Positions 1 through 6,361 of a DNA stretch of 64,000 nt are shown here, piece after piece (the stretch's first letter is position 1; every line of letters begins with the position of its first letter). A model generated the notes under the pieces. The model made no database searches, was not told where the DNA came from, and saw nothing but the letters and a program-made list of their open reading frames with translations. Source of the DNA: Paenibacillus phyllosphaerae (lineage in GTDB: Bacteria; Bacillota; Bacilli; Paenibacillales; Paenibacillaceae); the NCBI RefSeq assembly GCF_014192105.1, contig NZ_JACHXK010000002.1, forward strand, positions 369,380 through 433,379. Direction: 5' to 3'. The position numbers and the translations under genes are program-made.

Positions 1-1
1 A

Positions 2-418
2 TACGTCAATGAAGTATTATTTTCAAACGGAGTTGAAAACAAAGAACAATTGTTGTTGAAACTTAACAAAGCATTTCTAAAACAAACTGGATTAGACAAA
101 ATCCAACTTGCATTTAGGAAGTTAAAGCTTCATGAGACGATGGGAAGGCAACAGGCGGGAATTTACGAATTTTTTCATTATTGCTGTCCTGATTGGCAGC
201 TTAAAGTTTGGGAATTAGAGTTTGTAGATCGTTGGTATGACGAGGACGCAATTGAAGCTTTGAAATGGCTTATCGAAGATCGGCTTGGATGGAGTCCAGA
301 TTACGCCATTACAAACTTGAAAAAGCAGCATTTTAGAGATCATGGTTTGTACGGATTGTTAGTAAGAAGGTTTAATGACAGTATTAAAAATGCAGTAAAA
401 TTTGCGTATCCTGATTAA
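2..418 (+). CDS. Hypothetical protein, C-terminal part only (runs off the left edge)
   Basis: The frame is open from the first complete codon (base 2), so the gene starts outside the window; the TTG at 50 is probably not its start. The visible 138 residues are a soluble Trp- and Tyr-rich alpha-helical protein. Near the end is F-R-D-H-G-L-Y-G-L-L, then a serine-containing stretch and a final A-Y-P-D. I associate this GL-x-GLL ... AYP pattern with uncharacterised proteins of Bacilli and their phages, but I cannot name the family. It is followed after about 27 bp by the DUF7662-like gene on the same strand, so the two may be co-transcribed. Function unknown. Confidence 0.6.
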   Translation, partial: YVNEVLFSNGVENKEQLLLKLNKAFLKQTGLDKIQLAFRKLKLHETMGRQQAGIYEFFHYCCPDWQLKVWELEFVDRWYDEDAIEALKWLIEDRLGWSPDYAITNLKKQHFRDHGLYGLLVRRFNDSIKNAVKFAYPD

Positions 419-445
419 AAGGAAAGATTGATGGAGGGATATATA

Positions 446-733
446 ATGTCAAAATACGATAAGCTTTATGAATACCTGAAGCAACCTGTAGTCATCGAAT
501 TATACTTCGATGAGATTAACAGTATTATTGGTGGAAATGGATTACCAGAAAGCGCCTTTGTACCAGGTAGTGGTTTCTGGAGAAACGAAATTCATGGGCA
601 CGAAAATAATTCTCCACAAGTATCTGCCTGGTATCAAGCTGGATATGACGTAGATCAGGTGAATTATGAAGAACGGATGGTTAAGTTTCGCTTAAACCCT
701 AATAGAGTGTCTGCTAAGAAGCAAGAGGCATAA
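446..733 (+). CDS. DUF7662-like small protein (95 aa)
   Basis: The start is put at ATG 446 because GGAGGG lies 8 bases upstream, rather than at TTG 428 or ATG 431, which lack a ribosome site. The protein opens with KYDKLYEYLK, has a Y-F-D-E-I-N-S-I-I-G helix, then L-P-E-S-A and a G-F-W-R-N segment, a W-Y-Q-A-G-Y and a final beta strand. This layout (KYDpLyeYL, eEI..iiG..LP.sA, WW.N, aW..aGy.v) is what I recall for the DUF7662 family, found widely in accessory regions and of unknown function. Length is typical of a single domain. Assignment is from memory of the motif, not from a search. Confidence 0.65.
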   Translation: MSKYDKLYEYLKQPVVIELYFDEINSIIGGNGLPESAFVPGSGFWRNEIHGHENNSPQVSAWYQAGYDVDQVNYEERMVKFRLNPNRVSAKKQEA

Positions 734-739
734 TGTCGG

Positions 740-1261
740 ATGAGACGATTAATCAAGCAGACCTTCACTCTCACAGGCCAGCGGTATATGTTTACGGTTG
801 ATACTGATGGGTTTAGGCTTTACTTAAACTGCTATCATGGGAGCAGCGAGAAGAATGATAAGCCCGAATTAACAAAAGAACTTAAAGAGAAGATCTATTC
901 AGCTATAGCTTACTCTGAAGGCTCACAATTTGCTTCAAATGCTGTTTATAGAGAAGAGAAGATCAATGATGATGTCAGAAAATACTACAAAATTCCTTAC
1001 CCAGACATACCTGAGTATGAAGAAGTACTCAACTGGCTAACAATCAATGGCTCGATGAAGTTTACGGCAACGGATACGGAATCATTGTTTGAATACCTGA
1101 AGCATAAAGGGATTAACGCCATTATGTTTGAATACAAAGGCGATACATACATATTTAATGCTAATCCTGACAAAGGATATCTATGGAAGTTTGTCCAACA
1201 GATTGATAAGGAGATAGCTGAGCTGAACGAGTTGCGAAAAAAGCTATTATGGCATGTGTAA
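740..1261 (+). CDS. Hypothetical protein (173 aa)
   Basis: ATG 740 follows the previous stop by six bases, pointing to translational coupling; there is no strong ribosome site of its own. The protein looks soluble and mixed alpha/beta, with several Tyr/Phe-rich strands in the first 40 residues and a lysine- and glutamate-rich helix at the C-terminus (about 145-173). No catalytic motif, membrane segment or signal peptide is visible. It belongs to the run of small island genes on this strand from the left edge to 3229. I do not recognise it. Confidence 0.6.
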   Translation: MRRLIKQTFTLTGQRYMFTVDTDGFRLYLNCYHGSSEKNDKPELTKELKEKIYSAIAYSEGSQFASNAVYREEKINDDVRKYYKIPYPDIPEYEEVLNWLTINGSMKFTATDTESLFEYLKHKGINAIMFEYKGDTYIFNANPDKGYLWKFVQQIDKEIAELNELRKKLLWHV

Positions 1262-1294
1262 TTGTCGTTGCTAGTTTTTATGAAGGAGGAAGTT

Positions 1295-2173
1295 ATGAAC
1301 GTTAGTGAATTTACTCAAGCTGCTCTTGCCTATGTAGGGGGAGGAACAGCGTTATTAGCAGTTGCGTGGGGTATATCAAAGGTTATGTCTAAATCATTTT
1401 TAGACCAGTATTTTAAGAAGAAGCTTGAGGATCATAAAGGGGAACTACAAAAATCGCTAGAAGATAAAAAACATGAATTGCAGAAAGCCCTAGAAGACAA
1501 GAAGTTTGAGTTGCAAAATTCTCTAGAGGATAAGAAGCACGATTTGCAGGCTACGCTAGAAGACAAGAAACATCTCTTAAACAAAGTTGCAGATGATAAT
1601 AAGTTCGACATTCAAAGGAAGATGCAGGATTTTAACTTATACTCTGTTCAAAGACATAATATATATCCTGAAATATACGCTCTTTATCTTGACGCAGATG
1701 GTTATGCTAGAAGAATGATGGGTTATCGTGAAGTTCCAGATTATAAAAGATATAGTTCTAAGGAACTTGAGTATTCATTAAAAGCCAAAGGTATTCCAGA
1801 TATTAAAGTCGAAGATTTTATCAACGATTGGGATCAAGTGCGCAGTGTGCGAATTAAAGAGCTGAACGAATATATTCGCCACTTTGAATTCCAAGAAAAC
1901 ATGGAGAAGTTTGTAATAGCTCGCAATAAATTTTCTCGGTCAAAGTTGTTTCTTAGCGAGGAAGTAATTTCTATTTGTGAGGAACTTAATAAAGCTATTA
2001 GGCAATATCTATACGTCACCCAGGATCTGCTTAACGGAGAGGTTGAGCCTAGAGACAGAGGGGAATTGAGACAAAAATATCTTGAAGGAGAAGAAAATAT
2101 TCCGAAGATAATTATGAGCTTAGAAACGCAAATGAAGAAAGAGCTTACTGTAGGAGACTACAATAGGCTGTAA
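1295..2173 (+). CDS. Membrane-anchored protein with a hendecad coiled coil (292 aa)
   Basis: The start is ATG 1295, with AAGGAGGA just upstream; TTG 1262 would need an unsupported extension. Residues about 10-30 form one hydrophobic Gly/Ala-rich membrane segment. Residues 44-98 are five back-to-back copies of an 11-residue unit of consensus LEDKKHELQKA, giving a highly charged right-handed coiled-coil stalk. The remaining 190 residues are helical and charged, with a Tyr-rich patch around 110-150. The layout (short N-terminal anchor, rigid stalk, cytoplasmic helical domain) suggests a membrane sensor or scaffold. Next to XRE genes in an island it could be the effector or sensor of a defence or abortive-infection module, but that is inference. 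Family not recognised. Confidence 0.7.
   Translation: MNVSEFTQAALAYVGGGTALLAVAWGISKVMSKSFLDQYFKKKLEDHKGELQKSLEDKKHELQKALEDKKFELQNSLEDKKHDLQATLEDKKHLLNKVADDNKFDIQRKMQDFNLYSVQRHNIYPEIYALYLDADGYARRMMGYREVPDYKRYSSKELEYSLKAKGIPDIKVEDFINDWDQVRSVRIKELNEYIRHFEFQENMEKFVIARNKFSRSKLFLSEEVISICEELNKAIRQYLYVTQDLLNGEVEPRDRGELRQKYLEGEENIPKIIMSLETQMKKELTVGDYNRL
1424..1588 (+). repeat. Five tandem 33-bp coding repeats (11-residue units)
   Basis: Within the coiled-coil gene, five in-frame 33-base units encode LEDHKGELQKS, LEDKKHELQKA, LEDKKFELQNS, LEDKKHDLQAT and LEDKKHLLNKV. The DNA copies have diverged mostly at third positions, so the array is old rather than a recent expansion. Eleven-residue periodicity is typical of right-handed coiled coils. 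Confidence 0.9.
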
Positions 2174-2208
2174 AAACGGACATCGATAGTTATTTATAGG
2201 GGACACAT

Positions 2209-2841
2209 ATGAACGATCTAATCTATAGGATAGTTGGTCAGAATGTCAGACAGCAGCGGCTATTAAAGGGGTGGACGCAGGAACAGTTAGCAAATAAGAC
2301 CAAGCTAACAAGATCCTCAATGGCCAACATTGAAACCGGCAGGCAGCGTACACAAATTGAAGTAATCTATTATATATGTTTTGCTTTACAATGTGAGCTG
2401 CGCGACATTTTCCCAGATAGTATCGAAGACGCTAAGGTGAAACAAGATGAAGATCTGAGGAAATTAGAAAGTCTGCGTGAAGAGCTGGAGAAAGTGAATG
2501 AACGCAAAGCATTCCTTGAGGGCCAGATATCTGCAATTGCTCAAACATACTCTCATGAGTTTGCACAATGCAGCAATTGCAGTAGTCCGGCTGTACAGAA
2601 AGGTATGTGTCTTAGCTGTTACCACGCATCAGTATATACTCCTGTGGTGAAGCACAAGAGAATGTACGAAGGTGTTATTTGCAGCAAATGCTCCAACCCA
2701 GCGGCTGTAAAAGGAATGTGTCCAAGGTGCTATCAGCGCATTCGCAATGGCTACAAGGTTGAAGGAAACAAGGTAGGCAGAGAAAAAAGTGCAACGCCAG
2801 TTGGAACGCCAAGTACTGCCACTGATTGCGAAAAGCCATAG
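2209..2841 (+). CDS. XRE-family regulator with two C-terminal zinc knuckles (210 aa)
   Basis: Residues about 8-65 are a Cro/C1-type helix-turn-helix (GWTQEQLANKTKLTRSSMANIETGRQ). A charged coiled coil follows (about 75-110). The C-terminus has two near-identical treble-Cys units, C121-x2-C124-x9-C134-x2-C137 and C158-x2-C161-x9-C171-x2-C174, each with the core PA-x-x-KGMC, so it is an internal duplication expected to bind two zinc ions. Start ATG 2209 has AGGGG upstream. It lies 35 bp after the membrane coiled-coil gene, probably in one operon. It is likely a repressor of the island or of that neighbour; the zinc knuckles may add nucleic-acid or protein contacts. The combination is unusual for plain phage repressors. 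Confidence 0.8.
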   Translation: MNDLIYRIVGQNVRQQRLLKGWTQEQLANKTKLTRSSMANIETGRQRTQIEVIYYICFALQCELRDIFPDSIEDAKVKQDEDLRKLESLREELEKVNERKAFLEGQISAIAQTYSHEFAQCSNCSSPAVQKGMCLSCYHASVYTPVVKHKRMYEGVICSKCSNPAAVKGMCPRCYQRIRNGYKVEGNKVGREKSATPVGTPSTATDCEKP

Positions 2842-2858
2842 TGGCAAGAGGGCTTTGT

Positions 2859-2906
2859 ATGAAGCACTATAGATCAGAGCTAAGACGGATCAAAGAGCAA
2901 GGGTGA
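2859..2906 (+). CDS. Possible 15-codon leader ORF before the second XRE gene
   Basis: ATG 2859 is preceded by AGAGGG at a good distance and reads a basic 15-residue peptide (MKHYRSELRRIKEQG) that stops four bases before ATG 2911. The next gene has only a weak ribosome site (GGGTGA), so this small ORF could couple translation into it. Too short to be sure it is a gene. Confidence 0.35.
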   Translation: MKHYRSELRRIKEQG

Positions 2907-2910
2907 TTGT

Positions 2911-3147
2911 ATGCTTGAAATGAGAGTTGAGGCAGTAGGTCGTAACGTTCGTATCTATAGAGTCATGAAAGGGCTAACTCAATCTGAGCTAAGCTTGTTG
3001 GTAAAGTGTAAACCATCAAGGATTAGCAGTATTGAGACGGGTAAGCATAAGGCAAGTGTTAAACTATTATGCTTAATCGCCTCAATACTTGGCGTTGGGT
3101 TAGACGATCTTATCAAGGGTGGAGTAGACGATGCGAGTTCAAACTAA
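2911..3147 (+). CDS. Small XRE-family regulator (78 aa)
   Basis: Nearly the whole protein is one Cro/C1 helix-turn-helix: residues about 5-65, with the recognition part SELSLLVKCKPSRISSIETG and a typical closing SILGVGLDDL. There is no dimerisation or effector domain beyond it, as in small phage and plasmid repressors. It follows the larger XRE gene by 70 bp and overlaps the next tiny gene by 17 bases, so the group 2209-3229 is probably co-transcribed. Likely a DNA-binding repressor or co-regulator of the island. Confidence 0.8.
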   Translation: MLEMRVEAVGRNVRIYRVMKGLTQSELSLLVKCKPSRISSIETGKHKASVKLLCLIASILGVGLDDLIKGGVDDASSN

Positions 3148-3229
3148 GCGACAGCAGGAAATGCTTAAACGAGTATCGGTAATTGATAGCCACGTACTGA
3201 ATCTGGCTAGCATTATTGAACTGTCATAA
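3131..3229 (+). CDS. Tiny Spo0E-like peptide (32 aa), tentative
   Basis: ATG 3131 lies inside the end of the XRE gene (17-base overlap) in another frame and gives 32 residues: a basic N-terminus then VIDSHVLNLASIIELS. The second half resembles the conserved tail of Spo0E-family aspartyl-phosphate phosphatases (spxVLxLSQxLDxLI), but the usual S-x-x-x-D motif is not intact (A-S-I-I-E). It may be a decayed or divergent member. The overlap suggests translational coupling. Both the call and the coding status are uncertain. Confidence 0.35.
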   Translation: MRVQTKRQQEMLKRVSVIDSHVLNLASIIELS

Positions 3230-3244
3230 GTAAAAGGCGAAAGC

Positions 3245-3300
3245 CCTTGAGGGCTGCAATCATCACTTAGAGAGTAGAGAATTTGCATTCTCTCGAGAGA
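3245..3300. other. Cluster of hairpins and a 12-bp palindrome
   Basis: Downstream of the XRE group are a short hairpin (GCCCTTGAGGGC) and, at 3277-3292, GAGAAT-TTGC-ATTCTC, which overlaps the perfect palindrome TCTCTCGAGAGA at 3289-3300. No T-run follows, so these are not a clear terminator. They could be an operator or a structured 5' leader for the membrane protein at 3378. The rest of 3230-3377 shows nothing else. Confidence 0.4.
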
Positions 3301-3377
3301 CCAACTGGGTCTGTACGATTTGCAAAAGGGCTGGAGTGAGTAAATAATATTGATTTAAGTTCGAGAGGCTGGGGATC

Positions 3378-4184
3378 TTGTTGTTGCAATTCATTAAAGA
3401 GAATTTGTCCACAATCGTCAAAATCGCTGGGCCGATTATTGGGGCATTATTAGCATTTTCAATCAAACAACTCTGGTCTGCCGCGCTGGCGAATCAATCC
3501 GAGATAGATAAGATTGAACGAGATGTTATGTCACAAAAAAGCATTAATCATCCAAAGCAGATATTCTTTATCTTCTGGTTGGTTGGAATGGTTGCTGGGA
3601 TTGCAGGAAGAATCTACTTCGCAGAACAAGCGCTTGTATTTTTCTTTGTTATTGCCTTCCTCAGCAGCAACCTTGCTATAAGAGACAAAAGAAATACCAA
3701 TGTGTTCTTAATAGCAGCTAGCACATTCCTGGTTGCCGGAATGTCATACTGTTTGACTTATGCAATACAATCCAGTGAGGCTAATATAGCTAAAGTATTC
3801 ACCTTTGCTTTTGCTTTTATCTTATTGTTCCTTGCTTCAATTATTTTATATTCATTCATTCCAGATTTCATAAAACGAAAATATACTCCAAGAGATTTAA
3901 TACTAGTTTTTAGTTCTGGGGAAATCCTTCTTGTAAAATTACTCTCAATGACTAAAGATCGCGACTATATTGTGCAGATAATCAATAATTGTTCTGAAAA
4001 TGTAATATATCCTACAAAATTTAGCGATGATTATATAGATGAGATAGTCGTAAACCGTAGTCAAATTCAAAAAGTAATATGCATTAAAAAAGGTGTTAGG
4101 ATTGACAAAGTGTTTAGTGGTCTTGCTCCAAGTATACATTATGCTCTGCCAAGCAAGAGCAAGCCAAACAAACTCTGGGAATAA
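3378..4184 (+). CDS. Polytopic membrane protein with cytoplasmic tail (268 aa)
   Basis: It starts at TTG 3378 behind a GGGG-containing ribosome site. There is one weakly hydrophobic N-terminal segment (about 10-30) and four clear membrane helices between about 53 and 168 (FFIFWLVGMVAG, FFFVIAFLSS, VFLIAASTFLVAG, FAFILLFLASIILY). About 95 C-terminal residues form a soluble beta-rich domain. No transporter or enzyme motif is visible. It stands alone between the XRE group and the nucleotidyltransferase group in AT-rich DNA. Membrane proteins of this shape occur in island defence cassettes, but nothing here proves that role. Family not recognised. Confidence 0.65.
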   Translation: MLLQFIKENLSTIVKIAGPIIGALLAFSIKQLWSAALANQSEIDKIERDVMSQKSINHPKQIFFIFWLVGMVAGIAGRIYFAEQALVFFFVIAFLSSNLAIRDKRNTNVFLIAASTFLVAGMSYCLTYAIQSSEANIAKVFTFAFAFILLFLASIILYSFIPDFIKRKYTPRDLILVFSSGEILLVKLLSMTKDRDYIVQIINNCSENVIYPTKFSDDYIDEIVVNRSQIQKVICIKKGVRIDKVFSGLAPSIHYALPSKSKPNKLWE

Positions 4185-4225
4185 TCTGTAAATAAAAAGT
4201 GAAATGAACAGAAGAGGTGAAAATA

Positions 4226-4369
4226 ATGGAGAAACCAAAGACACCGAAAAAATCTATGAGACAGTTTATTGGTATATTGAAATCAGACATTACCTATGAG
4301 GAAGAGAAAATCAGAGATGCAGTTGGTGAGGAAGTGATTGAAAATTACTTGAAGAGCATTAAAAAATAA
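4226..4369 (+). CDS. Small protein with a FIGIL motif (47 aa)
   Basis: ATG 4226 has AGAGGTG upstream and opens a 47-codon frame, too short for usual gene finders. The N-terminus is basic and Pro-rich, followed by RQFIGILKSD and an acidic helix. The same (R/Q)FIGIL core occurs in the 59-residue protein at 4853, on the other side of the nucleotidyltransferase gene. Short acidic tails of this kind resemble the C-terminal toxin-binding segment of some type II antitoxins, but no DNA-binding domain is present. Function unknown. Confidence 0.55.
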   Translation: MEKPKTPKKSMRQFIGILKSDITYEEEKIRDAVGEEVIENYLKSIKK

Positions 4370-4468
4370 GGCAAGTATACAGTACAGTTATCTCGAAAGA
4401 ATTTACTTTGTCTTTAATAACTTATAGTTAGTTCGGTAATTCTTTGACTTACAGAAGGAGAGAGGGGA

Positions 4469-4804
4469 TTGAATAATCTCACTCCTATAGAGCAGCAAGC
4501 TATATATGAATTAATATCTATGCTGAAGCGGTACTTTAAAGTAAAGCAAGTAATATTGTTTGGTTGTAAGTCACGAGGAGACTACAATATTGACTCTGAT
4601 ATCGACGTAGTAATTATTGTAGGAGAAGAACGAACAACAGAAAATCGCTGGAAAGTATCAGACATACAGTTTGAAAATAACTTGAAATATGATGTACCGA
4701 TTAGTTGTCGATATTATAGTGAGAATGATTGGAATGCAGGCGTTAATGCAAATGCGCAGTGTCAAGGTAATGTTCTTAAGGAAGGCATTAATATTAAACT
4801 CTAG
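4469..4804 (+). CDS. Minimal nucleotidyltransferase (MNT-type) domain protein (111 aa)
   Basis: It starts at TTG 4469 with AAGGAG eight bases upstream. Residues about 30-50 carry the polymerase-beta-like signature F-G-C-K-S-R-G-D-Y-N-I-D-S-D-I-D-V: glycine turn, about ten residues, then D-x-D. The usual GS at the start of the motif is GC here. Such proteins transfer nucleotides; in MNT/HEPN pairs they AMPylate and silence a HEPN RNase toxin. No HEPN gene with an R-x4-6-H motif is visible next to it. Instead it is flanked by two tiny genes sharing a FIGIL motif (4226 and 4853). It may be the surviving or rearranged part of a toxin-antitoxin pair. Confidence 0.75.
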   Translation: MNNLTPIEQQAIYELISMLKRYFKVKQVILFGCKSRGDYNIDSDIDVVIIVGEERTTENRWKVSDIQFENNLKYDVPISCRYYSENDWNAGVNANAQCQGNVLKEGINIKL

Positions 4805-4852
4805 CCGTCATGAATAATGGCGTGAAATTTACAATGGACAAGGTGGTATTAC

Positions 4853-5032
4853 ATGAGTGATAAAGAAAAAAGTGAATTGCCTACTCCTCCTAAATTAGAC
4901 GAGATAACTCCACTTGGTAAACCAGTCGATAAGAAATTGTTAGGAAGATTTATTGGTATACTATCTGACGAGGAAGCGGAAGAACGACGTAAGGAAATAA
5001 AAAGGATGAGAGATGAAGATTGGAGAGACTAA
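4853..5032 (+). CDS. Small charged protein with RFIGIL motif (59 aa)
   Basis: ATG 4853 lies eight bases after AAGGTGG. The protein has a Pro-rich N-terminus (LPTPPKLDEITPLGKP), then LGRFIGILSDEEAEER and a highly charged helix ending in RDEDWRD. The core and the following acidic/basic helix resemble the toxin-binding C-terminus of VapB- or Phd-like antitoxins, but without a DNA-binding part. It shares RFIGIL with the 47-residue protein upstream and starts 48 bp after the nucleotidyltransferase, so the three probably form one unit. Function unknown. Confidence 0.55.
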   Translation: MSDKEKSELPTPPKLDEITPLGKPVDKKLLGRFIGILSDEEAEERRKEIKRMRDEDWRD

Positions 5033-5070
5033 ACATATTCAGTCTCTCCTCGACTTATAGTACCAATTGA

Positions 5071-5100
5071 TTGTAACTCATGGTATAATGTGGGTATAAT
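5071..5100 (+). promoter_or_regulatory. Sigma-A-like promoter for the convergent small RNA
   Basis: TTGTAA (5071-5076), an 18-base spacer and TATAAT (5095-5100); a second TATAAT lies at 5084-5089. Transcription would start about 5107, at the base of the first hairpin of the predicted RNA. No ORF with a ribosome site follows, which favours a noncoding transcript. Confidence 0.5.
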
Positions 5101-5104
5101 AAGA

Positions 5105-5142
5105 AAAAGGCCGAAAGATGCTGGACACATCTTCGACCTTTT
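5105..5142 (-). terminator. Rho-independent terminator on the minus strand
   Basis: Read on the minus strand, AAAAGGTCGAAGATG pairs imperfectly with CATCTTTCGGCCTTTT and is followed by TTCTT. It would end transcripts coming from the Xis-like gene or the decayed toxin. Confidence 0.6.
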
Positions 5143-5240
5143 GGGTACACACCGCTTGAAGAGCGGCTTGGCTTTGACAGAGTGACACGACAGAGAAATA
5201 GACCGCATGCCTTGTCGAGAGGGCGGTCTATTTCTTTTTG
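5107..5240 (+). ncRNA. Predicted antisense RNA of a type I toxin locus (about 130 nt)
   Basis: From the promoter at 5071-5100 the plus strand carries an imperfect stem (5105-5120 with 5128-5142), a CCGCT/AGCGG hairpin (5152-5166) and a 13-bp perfect stem (5194-5206 with 5223-5235) followed by T-rich sequence, which is a Rho-independent terminator. Read on the minus strand, the same DNA looks like the 3' end of a holin-like toxin mRNA: an AAAAAGAAATAG end, then a GACCGCC...GCGGTC hairpin, then a GCCGCTCTTCAAGCGG hairpin. Convergent 3'-overlapping RNAs are how TxpA/RatA-type pairs work. The resemblance is from memory and no search was possible. Confidence 0.5.
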
Positions 5241-5298
5241 TTGAAGAGTGGCTTGTGAAGATATCAATCCCGATTGAAAGGCAGCTAAAGAATTGCAA
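5228..5298 (-). pseudogene. Remnant of a holin-like type I toxin gene
   Basis: On the minus strand one frame begins with TTG at 5298 and gives LQFFSCLSIGIDIF, like the start of short holin-like toxins (about 30 residues: one membrane helix, then a Lys-rich end). Another frame, offset from it, gives the expected ending LFNKKK and stops at TAG (5228-5230), followed by the characteristic downstream hairpin. The first frame runs on without a membrane helix and the second has an upstream TGA, so the coding sequence looks broken by a small deletion. It could instead be chance similarity; confidence rests mainly on the downstream RNA structure. Confidence 0.4.
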
Positions 5299-5313
5299 TG
5301 TGATTCTTTGGCT

Positions 5314-6078
5314 CTACTCGTTGAAACGTTCGCCGCCGCTGAGCTTCATAATATCACTAAGCTCCAATTCAAGACCTTGCCAGCGATAGTAATCGGTTGG
5401 ATCATCCATCTCATCGCCGTCATATCCTGCAAATGCTTCTTCAAATGTCTTCCATTCGTATTTAGTGCGCAGCTCCATTATTTCAGCAGCAATTTCTATT
5501 GCACGTTCTTGAGGTGTTTGCTTCCCTTTTTTCTTATCCTGTGCGAGTATTTGCATTTTAATTGTATAAACAGGATCATTAAGAAATATCTCCACAGCAA
5601 ACTTAGGGATCTTGCGGTGTTTCCCGTTGTCCAGACATTCCATACCTTGCTTGATGTACTTGTTCAAAGTGACTTTCGATATTCCAAGGATGTGAGCGGC
5701 TTCGGTAGGAGTTAAAAGATAGTCTTCGACGTACACATACTCCATCATTTCTCCACCAAGCTCATAGTACCAATTTTCATAATCAATCTTTATTTTCCCG
5801 AACTCTAAATCAGATGTCGACTTATCGATTTCGGCCAAGCGATAAAGCCACTTCATCAAATTCTTTTTATGCTTATCTGTAAACAAGAATGTTGTCGGTA
5901 AATTGAAACTATGTATATCCATTTGGATACCAACGATTTTATCTGAAAAGGAAAATATGAGTGCTTTCATAATTTTGTTAAAGATAAATTCTGTTTGCTG
6001 TTCGATAAGCATAGTATTTTTTTCTTCATAACCTATATCGATCTGTAATTTAGTGAATTCCAGGAGTTTAACACTCAT
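5314..6078 (-). CDS. Excisionase-like helix-turn-helix protein (254 aa)
   Basis: Residues about 120-168 form a MerR/Xis-type DNA-binding domain: LLTPTEAAHILGISKVTLNKYIKQG followed by a short wing (GKHRKIPKFAVEIFL). The first 110 residues are a mixed alpha/beta region, and the C-terminus is an acidic helical tail. ATG 6078 has GGGAGA upstream. It is transcribed opposite to its neighbours, with a 283-bp AT-rich divergent region before the recombinase-like gene at 6362. Stand-alone Xis-type HTH proteins of this size are common in mobile elements, where they act as regulators. The target site is unknown, but palindromes at 6179 and 6228 are candidates. Confidence 0.65.
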   Translation of the reverse strand: MSVKLLEFTKLQIDIGYEEKNTMLIEQQTEFIFNKIMKALIFSFSDKIVGIQMDIHSFNLPTTFLFTDKHKKNLMKWLYRLAEIDKSTSDLEFGKIKIDYENWYYELGGEMMEYVYVEDYLLTPTEAAHILGISKVTLNKYIKQGMECLDNGKHRKIPKFAVEIFLNDPVYTIKMQILAQDKKKGKQTPQERAIEIAAEIMELRTKYEWKTFEEAFAGYDGDEMDDPTDYYRWQGLELELSDIMKLSGGERFNE

Positions 6079-6178
6079 AGTTTCATCTCCCGATTATCTT
6101 GTTTTTATTGTCAATTCTTTTCTTTTGTGTGAAATCGATAATTAATATTATCTATAAAACGTAAACATCCTGTACTCC

Positions 6179-6240
6179 TAATGATATCATTAATAACTGA
6201 AAAAGACCAACAAATGATGGACTGGTTTACTTATACTAAG
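6179..6240. promoter_or_regulatory. Candidate operators in the divergent region
   Basis: The 283-bp intergenic region 6079-6361 contains a perfect 14-bp palindrome TAATGATATCATTA at 6179-6192 and an inverted repeat ACTTA-TAC-TAAGT at 6228-6240. Either could be bound by the divergently encoded HTH protein. Nothing else coding is seen in the region. Confidence 0.4.
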
Positions 6241-6361
6241 TAGGTATACTATGATCAAATGTAGTTACTTGCAGTTGCTGATTTTTTTGAAATGTTAAAC
6301 GAGAGTACTTATTACATCTACAAATACAGTGTGAAGAATCGCAAAATATGGGGGAATATTT

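Noticed and set aside
5207-5389. 60-codon plus-strand frame across the small RNA terminator
   Set aside because: It begins inside a terminator stem, has no ribosome site and is antisense to the end of the Xis-like gene.
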